Shown here piece by piece: positions 59,084 through 64,000 of a DNA stretch of 64,000 nucleotides (its first letter is position 1; each line of letters starts with the position of its first letter). Under the pieces are notes generated by a model, which searched no databases, was not told where the DNA came from, and saw nothing but the letters and a program-made list of their open reading frames with translations. Origin of the DNA: QFOX01 sp044237845 (GTDB taxonomy: Bacteria; Pseudomonadota; Alphaproteobacteria; Rickettsiales; UBA3002); contig JBIIEL010000004.1 of NCBI GenBank assembly GCA_044237845.1, positions 10,148 through 74,147 on the forward strand, given 5' to 3'. A program made the translations under genes and the position numbers.

Positions 59084-60703
59084 TTAGGCAATAGCGAGCA
59101 TGCTCTGCGCCACTGCCTCGGCGATTTTGATGCCGTCGACCCCTGCTGAGAGAATGCCGCCCGCGTAGCCTGCGCCCTCGCCCGCGGGGAAGAGGCCGCG
59201 CGTGTTGAGGCTCTGGAGAGTGTCATCGCGCGTGATGCGGATGGGCGATGAGGTGCGGGTTTCAACCCCGGTCAGCACCGCATCGCCCATGTCGAAGCCG
59301 GGGATTTTTTTGCCAAACGCAGGCAGCGCTTCGCGGATTGCGGCTACGGCGAAATCCGGTAGACACGCGGAAAGATCCGTCGGCGTGACGCCGGGTTTGT
59401 AGGAAGGTACCACCGCACCGAGCGAGGTAGAGGCGCGCCCGGCGATGAAATCCGCCACGCGCTGTGCGGGCGCAGCGTAGCTGCTACCCCCGGCGACAAA
59501 GGCGGCGGATTCCCACTTGCGCTGGAAATCAATGCCCGCGAGTGGGTGGCCGGGATAGTCGCGCTCCGGCGTGATGCCGACGACGATGCCCGCATTCGCG
59601 TTGCGTTCGTTGCGTGAATATTGGCTCATGCCGTTGGTCACCACGCGGTTCTCTTCGCTCGTCGCCGCGACGACCGTGCCGCCAGGGCACATGCAGAAAC
59701 TATAGACATCGCGCCCGTTTGCGGCGTGGTGCACCAGCTTGTAATCCGCCGCGCCGAGGATTTCGTTGCCCGCGAATGTGCCAAAGCGCGCCGCATCAAT
59801 GAGCGATTGTGGATGCTCGATGCGCACGCCGATGGAGAACGGCTTCGCCTCCACGTAAACGCCTTTATCATACAGCACCTGAAACGTGTCGCGCGCGCTG
59901 TGGCCAATGGCAAGAACGACATGATCCGCCGCGATGCGCTCGCCACTCGCCAGCACCACGCCTGCAACACGGCGCGTCCCATTTGTTTCTTCAATTTCGA
60001 TATCTACGACGCGTGACTCAAACCGGTATTCCCCGCCGAGCGATTCGATCGTGCGGCGCATGTTCTCGACCATCTTCACGAGGCGGAACGTGCCGATATG
60101 CGGGTGCGCCTCGGTGAGGATTTCAGGCGGCGCTTCGGCCTTCACAAATTCGGTGAGGACTTTGCGCCCGAGATGGCGCGGGTCTTTGATCTGGCTGTAG
60201 AGTTTGCCGTCGGAGAAGGTGCCCGCGCCGCCCTCGCCATATTGCACGTTCGACTCGGTGTGCAGCACCGATTTGCGCCACAGCCCCCAGGTGTCCTTCG
60301 TCCGTTCGCGCACTTCCTTGCCGCGCTCGAGGATGATGGGGCGAAAGCCCATTTGTGCAAGGATGAGTGCGGCGAACAGGCCGCAGGGGCCTGCGCCTAT
60401 AACCACGGGTCTGTTCACGAGATTCTCAGGCGCACGCGCCACGAACTGGTATTCCGTATTGGGTGTGGGTCGCACCTGCACATCGTTTGCAAAGCGTTTG
60501 AGAATCGCCGCTTCGTTTTTTACCTCCACATCGAGCGCATAGACGAGCTGGATGTTGGATTTCTTCCGCGCATCGTTGCCGCGCTTGAAGATGGTGCAGG
60601 AGAGTAGCTCGCGCACCGGAATGCCGAGGCGTGCGGCTGCGGCCTTCGCGATCGCGTCCGGCGCATGGTCGAGTGGTAGTTTGATTTCGGTAAGGCGGAG
60701 CAT
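59084..60703 (-). CDS. FAD-dependent oxidoreductase (COG2509 type)
   Basis: 539 residues. An N-terminal RNA-binding-like extension of about 95 residues (RELLSCTIFKRGNDARKKSN), then the FAD site VIGAGPCGLFAALILAQMGF (about 101-120), ILERGKEV, and the strongly conserved YGEGGAGTFSDGKLYSQIKD. CMCPGGTVVAATSEE and GMSQYSRN also match uncharacterised FAD dehydrogenases. The biochemical role of the family is not established. It stands alone between psd and the ABC remnant. Confidence 0.9.
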   Translation of the reverse strand: MLRLTEIKLPLDHAPDAIAKAAAARLGIPVRELLSCTIFKRGNDARKKSNIQLVYALDVEVKNEAAILKRFANDVQVRPTPNTEYQFVARAPENLVNRPVVIGAGPCGLFAALILAQMGFRPIILERGKEVRERTKDTWGLWRKSVLHTESNVQYGEGGAGTFSDGKLYSQIKDPRHLGRKVLTEFVKAEAPPEILTEAHPHIGTFRLVKMVENMRRTIESLGGEYRFESRVVDIEIEETNGTRRVAGVVLASGERIAADHVVLAIGHSARDTFQVLYDKGVYVEAKPFSIGVRIEHPQSLIDAARFGTFAGNEILGAADYKLVHHAANGRDVYSFCMCPGGTVVAATSEENRVVTNGMSQYSRNERNANAGIVVGITPERDYPGHPLAGIDFQRKWESAAFVAGGSSYAAPAQRVADFIAGRASTSLGAVVPSYKPGVTPTDLSACLPDFAVAAIREALPAFGKKIPGFDMGDAVLTGVETRTSSPIRITRDDTLQSLNTRGLFPAGEGAGYAGGILSAGVDGIKIAEAVAQSMLAIA

Positions 60704-60750
60704 ACTAAGCCTGTAACGGCAACCCCATCAAAACACAATGGGCTATAGGA

Positions 60751-61203
60751 GTGGCTGGGGAAGAACTCAGTCAACACAAACGCTGCCTAACGTCAGTATG
60801 TTTTTCGATTGCTGCCAAGCACCTTGACCCAGCTAACCATTCCCTGATTCTCGGCAAATCTGGCTCTGGCAAAACCACGCTGCTCTATGCGTTGGCGGGT
60901 GTGCTGAAACCGCTTGCGGGTGAAATTAGGCTGGGTGATACCAATATTCTTGCGCTCTCAGGGGTGGCGCTCGATGATTTTCGCGGGCGCAATATCGGCA
61001 TCATCTACCAAACGCTGCACATGGTGGCGGTGCTCGGTGCGGAAGTAGCCAAGAAATCCGGCCTAAAAATGGGCGATGGCCAAAACTCGCTGCTTCAACG
61101 GTGGAGATATCATCGCCGTCACCGGCACGTTCACCTTCACCACCAACCCCGACCTTGGGTTGTTCTTTCAGGTGCGTGATGCTGAAATAAGCTCGGCAAA
61201 ATG
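60751..61203 (+). pseudogene. Decayed LolD/MacB-type ABC transporter remnant
   Basis: The first 90 or so residues are an ABC ATPase: Walker A LGKSGSGKTTLLYALAG, then FRGRNIGIIYQTLH (Q-loop). The frame then jumps to MVAVLGAEVAKKSGLKMGD, which is like an early part of a FtsX/MacB-type permease, and ends at a stop near 61179. In another frame the DNA continues as DIIAVTGTFTFTTNPDLG and FFQVRDAEISSAK to a TGA at 61201. The signature motif and Walker B are missing. Internal deletions seem to have fused pieces of several genes. Confidence 0.65.
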
Positions 61204-61526
61204 ACCACGTCTCGGATAAAACCCGACTACGCTGCGCTAGGGAATCTCTTCCAACCATTATTGCTTCCTGCTGTCTCTTGCAAGGAAGTTGGACGATAAG
61301 CGTAGGTAGGCCAAAGGTTTCATTGGTGTTAAAGTTTGAACCACTAAAATCAGCATTTTAGATGCTTTCAAAAAAATCCCGATATTTGGTTCATTGCGCC
61401 TTGTTGTCTCCGTTGCTGGTGCCGCACTCTCTTTACACCCCCCTTATGACTCCTCGCACAAGTCCTGTCGCATTTTTATGGGGGTTCGTCGACGGTCACG
61501 ACTCACACGTTAACTGAGGAGTCGTT
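61204..61526. other. Intergenic stretch without a gene
   Basis: No reading frame of coding character. A small inverted repeat CTAAAAT-cagc-ATTTTAG lies at about 61345-61362. The promoter of the small-protein genes that follow should lie in the last 100 bases; GTTAAC and a GAGGAG site occur just before 61527. Confidence 0.4.
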
Positions 61527-61943
61527 ATGTCCCGCGCTGCAAATAACAATAACCCCGTCATTCACCTCAAAGATGCCAATACGCCAGAGGATACCCATGA
61601 ACTCGCAGGTGTGCTTGGGATGACCGTTGGCGGCGCGATTGGTGGCAGTGCTGCAGAAGACATCGCACGCGAAATAAAACCATCCCTTGAAGAGATGTAT
61701 TGGGAGCAGAATCACCATACGCGGGACTATAGCGTGGGGGGAGACGATTATTTGAGTTATCGCCCTGCATACCGCGTTGGGATCGATGGCTATGTCAGCC
61801 ATCCCACCAAAAGCTTCGAAGACCTTGAGCCATCGCTACGCAATAACTGGAACATTGCCCGCGGGGATTCGAGACTGGAATGGGCTGCTGCACGCCAGGC
61901 TGCGCGCGACGCGTTCAACCGACTTGCCATTCCATCCACCTAA
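61527..61943 (+). CDS. Hypothetical protein with RPAYRxG...RLEWxxAxxAxRDAxxR motif
   Basis: 138 residues, soluble, no signal peptide. A Gly-rich middle (LAGVLGMTVGGAIGGSAAED) precedes a conserved-looking C-terminal half: YRPAYRVGIDGYVSH, FEDLEPSLRNNWNIARGDSR and LEWAAARQAARDAFNRL. I remember the C-terminal pattern from uncharacterised, often stress-associated proteins of rhizobia and xanthomonads, but no function is known. A good TGAGGAG site precedes the ATG. First of four small genes in a row. Confidence 0.65.
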   Translation: MSRAANNNNPVIHLKDANTPEDTHELAGVLGMTVGGAIGGSAAEDIAREIKPSLEEMYWEQNHHTRDYSVGGDDYLSYRPAYRVGIDGYVSHPTKSFEDLEPSLRNNWNIARGDSRLEWAAARQAARDAFNRLAIPST

Positions 61944-61996
61944 TTTTGCCGCCTCCCGCAATTCCGCGGAACCCACCTTTTTGAGAAAGATTTTTT

Positions 61997-62386
61997 ATGA
62001 AAACGATGACCGTACTACTCGCCTCCGTAGCTGCTCTTGCCATGGTTGGATCAGCCTTTGCGGCAGAAAAAGAAACCTATGAATCAAAGACCAAAGTCTC
62101 CAGCGATTCCAAGGGCAATTATAACGAGGATAGCAAAACCAAGAAAACCAACGCTGCAGGCAGCACCACGCACAAAGAAAAAGTGGAAGTCGATGTGCAT
62201 AGCAATGGTGATGTCGACAATACGGTGGAGTCTGAAAAAACAACCGATCCTAAAGGGCTGATGAACAAGACCAGCACCAAAACGACCGACACGCAAGATG
62301 TGACGCATGATGGTGCGGTGAAGAATACGCACAAAAAAGTCGTTGATGGCAAGACGGTCGAAAGCACCAGCGAAAACACAAAATAG
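61997..62386 (+). CDS. Small exported Lys/Thr/Ser/Asp-rich protein
   Basis: 129 residues. Signal peptide 1-22 (LAMVGSAFAA), then a mature part of only hydrophilic residues with loosely repeated ESKTKVSSDSKGN, EDSKTKKTNAAGS and ESEKTTDPKG units. Probably unfolded in the periplasm. No family recognised. Followed by a GAGGTCG...CGACCTC inverted repeat (about 62400-62429). Confidence 0.65.
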   Translation: MKTMTVLLASVAALAMVGSAFAAEKETYESKTKVSSDSKGNYNEDSKTKKTNAAGSTTHKEKVEVDVHSNGDVDNTVESEKTTDPKGLMNKTSTKTTDTQDVTHDGAVKNTHKKVVDGKTVESTSENTK

Positions 62387-62452
62387 CATGATTGGCACCG
62401 AGGTCGTGGTGTGCAATCGTCGCGACCTCAAACCACTTAAAAGGAGTGTCCC

Positions 62453-62698
62453 ATGAAAACGAAACCGACTGAGAACAGAGTCCTGCGTCGGCGTATAACG
62501 GATAATCCTGATGTTCAAAGCGCCGATATCGCCTGCAATGTTAGCGATGGCACGGCAGTCGCTAAGAGCATCGCAAAGGGCCAGCCAATGAAGAGCGACG
62601 TGTCGCTCGGGCCAGATTATTCGGTCGATAAACGGCGCGAAGCAAGGCGCAAGCATACCAACCATTTTACGAACCGTGCGCCGGCAGATTCACAATAA
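62453..62698 (+). CDS. Small basic hypothetical protein
   Basis: 81 residues, no signal peptide or membrane segment. It has an AAAGGAGTG site before the ATG and codon usage like its neighbours, so it is probably real. No motif is recognised beyond a basic C-terminal stretch (DKRREARRKHTNHF). Confidence 0.5.
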   Translation: MKTKPTENRVLRRRITDNPDVQSADIACNVSDGTAVAKSIAKGQPMKSDVSLGPDYSVDKRREARRKHTNHFTNRAPADSQ

Positions 62699-62758
62699 GT
62701 ATTTTCTACCCTCGAAGCAGAATCCTCTGTTTTGAAATGTTACCTGATAGGAGTTTCT

Positions 62759-63085
62759 ATGAATAAAGCCCTCACCCTCGCGGGAATGCTGAGTGTATTC
62801 GCGGCACTGCCTGCTGGCGCTACCGACATGTGCGCTCGTAATCACAACAAAATGCTCAACCATATGATGATGAAAATGGATGCGGACAGAGACGGGTTCA
62901 TCAGTGAAGACGAGCACCAGACAGCCGCGGAAAGAATGTTTATCCGCGCGGACAAAAACGATGACGGCTATCTCAGCAAACAAGAAGTGGCGGATCATGG
63001 TGCGCAAATGCGCAAGGAGGCGGGCATGCCTCTTTATTCCGAAGCAACGGAAATCAGCAATCCGCATCCGCATAGAGACCGATAG
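62759..63085 (+). CDS. Periplasmic EF-hand protein
   Basis: 108 residues from the ATG at 62759, which has an AGGAG site; a longer frame from 62732 lacks the signal peptide at its start. Signal peptide about 1-20 (AALPAGA). Two canonical 12-residue EF-hand loops: DADRDGFISEDE and DKNDDGYLSKQE. It should bind two calcium ions in the periplasm. A terminator follows 27 bp after the stop. These loops are more regular than those of the large proteins at 40-49 kb. Confidence 0.85.
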   Translation: MNKALTLAGMLSVFAALPAGATDMCARNHNKMLNHMMMKMDADRDGFISEDEHQTAAERMFIRADKNDDGYLSKQEVADHGAQMRKEAGMPLYSEATEISNPHPHRDR

Positions 63086-63111
63086 ATTTTATCGCACGTC
63101 GATTGCTAGGG

Positions 63112-63145
63112 AAAATGGCCGGCACCAGGGTGTCGGCCATTTTTA
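63112..63145 (+). terminator. Rho-independent terminator
   Basis: AAAATGGCCGGCACC and GTGTCGGCCATTTTT pair almost fully around AGG, followed by T-rich sequence. It ends the small-protein gene group. Confidence 0.9.
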
Positions 63146-63210
63146 TGATGTGTATATAGCGCGCAGCAGTAGTGGTATGTTGGAGGCCGCGTGAAGCCAG
63201 GCTCATATAG

Positions 63211-63366
63211 CAGCGATTTTCTGCCCTCAGCAATGCGCTTTTAGGCAGAGCTTATGCCACGCTGCTGCTGGTACTGGCGCTGCCGAACCTGATTCCACTT
63301 CCAGCGCCTGGGCTCTCGCGGCCACTTTGTGAGTTAGATAGGATCTCATCAACTCGTAAGATGTAA
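63211..63366 (+). pseudogene. Probable ExoD remnant
   Basis: An open frame without a proper start reads NALLGRAYATLLLVLALPNL followed by IPLPAPGLS. This resembles the hydrophobic core of ExoD (exopolysaccharide synthesis) proteins, where ALPNLIPxPxPG recurs. Directly afterwards the similarity stops and the frame runs to a TAA at 63364. A decayed fragment is the simplest reading. Confidence 0.4.
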
Positions 63367-63595
63367 ATAGCACATTTTTGCGCACTAAATATATGGTCGA
63401 TAACTCTTTTTGAGGTGATGCAAATGTGCTGAGTTCACGCCTTATATTGTTGCATAAAGGAAGCAGAATATCCTACGGTCTATATATTGGGTTATTTCGA
63501 TGCAGTATAAAGCTATTTTATGGTTCTAAATATCTTAGCTATAGGTTAGAAAGGGCGATTATTTGTCCGCATGCCCCACCCCACAGCAAAATGAT
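63367..63595. other. AT-rich stretch without a gene
   Basis: No coding frame is convincing. The region is clearly more AT-rich than its surroundings and should contain the promoter of the ShlB-type gene that begins at 63596. Confidence 0.4.
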
Positions 63596-64000
63596 ATGGC
63601 GTTCATAACGACAGACCACCTGAGACAAGCGCAGAGGCTTGGCGCTGCCATGGGCGCGTGGCTCTGTATAGTAGCGCCATGCGCGGCGTTAGCGATTGAT
63701 ATTCCCGGGTCAGCCGATGTGGGGCGTATCCAGCCGGCGCCCAAAACACACCGGGTAACGCGGACACCTGGTAGTTCTGTCGCCTCCCCTTCCAGCGCCA
63801 TGACGACGCCCATTCCCCAAGGGGCGAAAGCCATCCGCTTTGTACTCAAAGAAGTGAAACTGAACGGAGTCACGGCGTTTGCGCCGGCTGAGATTGCAGA
63901 TATTTATACCCCCTATCTTGGCAAGGAGATTACCCTCGATATTGCCTATATGTTCGCGGGCGCGATTACGGAACGGTATCGCAATGCCGGGTATTTTCTA
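63596..64000 (+). CDS. ShlB/FhaC/HecB-type two-partner secretion protein, N-terminal part
   Basis: The gene runs off the window; 135 residues are visible. A signal peptide with a longer n-region (cleavage after about residue 33, PCAALA), a Pro/Thr-rich linker, then a POTRA_2 domain: AIRFVLKEVKLNGVTAF, AEIADIYTPYLGKEIT and ITERYRNAGYFL. Such proteins are outer-membrane barrels that export large TpsA exoproteins, so a TpsA gene may lie beyond the edge. The ATG at 63596 has only a weak ribosome-binding site. Confidence 0.82.
   Translation, partial: MAFITTDHLRQAQRLGAAMGAWLCIVAPCAALAIDIPGSADVGRIQPAPKTHRVTRTPGSSVASPSSAMTTPIPQGAKAIRFVLKEVKLNGVTAFAPAEIADIYTPYLGKEITLDIAYMFAGAITERYRNAGYFL

Overview
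The window looks like chromosomal DNA of an alphaproteobacterium, moderately GC-rich over most of its length. The main reason is a long leftward run whose order rplU-rpmA-obgE / proB-proA-nadD-rsfS-rlmH-gpmI-envC-ctpA-(divergent polysaccharide deacetylase)-rppH is typical of that class. Caulobacter-style CtrA-like promoter boxes upstream of several genes agree with this. The genus cannot be fixed from the sequence alone.

Layout. 1-15 kb: conserved housekeeping run on the minus strand (RNA pyrophosphohydrolase, cell-wall hydrolase control, phosphoglycerate mutase, ribosome maturation, NAD and proline synthesis, Obg, L27, L21). It is interrupted by a plus-strand DUF1523-like gene and a pentapeptide-repeat membrane protein that look inserted. 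15-21 kb: PhoR-PstC-PstA-PstB, with an AT-richer DUF3592-like gene between phoR and pstC and no pstS, phoU or phoB in view. 21-23.4 kb: gamma-carbonic anhydrase-like protein, ArgC, S9 and L13. 23.5-30.6 kb: a tightly packed seven-gene leftward operon (hybrid histidine kinase, CheY-like regulator, Hpt-double-receiver protein, YaiO-like outer-membrane TPR protein, HEAT protein, processive GT2 glycosyltransferase, sterol desaturase/fatty acid hydroxylase), read here as a signal-controlled exopolysaccharide or envelope glycolipid system. 31-40 kb: accessory genes including a Phd/PemK toxin-antitoxin pair, tRNA-Ala(TGC), a charged periplasmic protein, oxidoreductase, GNAT, a gene ending at an in-frame amber codon, a large PIN-like nuclease, DUF1653 and TypA.

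40.6-48.8 kb is the most unusual region. A 1498-residue protein, a shorter paralogue carrying an in-frame ochre codon and a 786-residue protein follow one another on the plus strand. The first two share a domain with a Cys-His-Asp triad at identical spacing (35 and 24 residues) that resembles the transglutaminase/papain fold. The first and third share a glycine-rich hydrophobic segment and C-terminal repeats of an EF-hand-like module. Each has an upstream TTA(A/G)-N7-(T/G)TAA-type box and the same TTAA-N9-GCTA promoter geometry, suggesting coordinated (perhaps CtrA) control. No family is recognised for them as a whole.

49-55.4 kb: a tripartite RND efflux operon whose inner-membrane pump has an amber codon at codon 38 and whose outer-membrane lipoprotein has a palindromic element inside its leader. 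55.6-60.7 kb: MFS transporter, GreB, PssA/Psd phospholipid synthesis and a COG2509-type FAD oxidoreductase. 60.7-64 kb: a decayed ABC transporter, four small exported or stress-type proteins (one with two EF-hands), an ExoD remnant and the start of a ShlB/FhaC-type secretion partner cut by the window edge.

Several repeat families run through the window: about 120-bp palindromic elements (at least four), inverted heptamer repeats (three loci, one inside obgE) and two common palindromic repeat types. Three genes carry single in-frame stop codons. No rRNA, CRISPR array, prophage or complete insertion sequence was seen.
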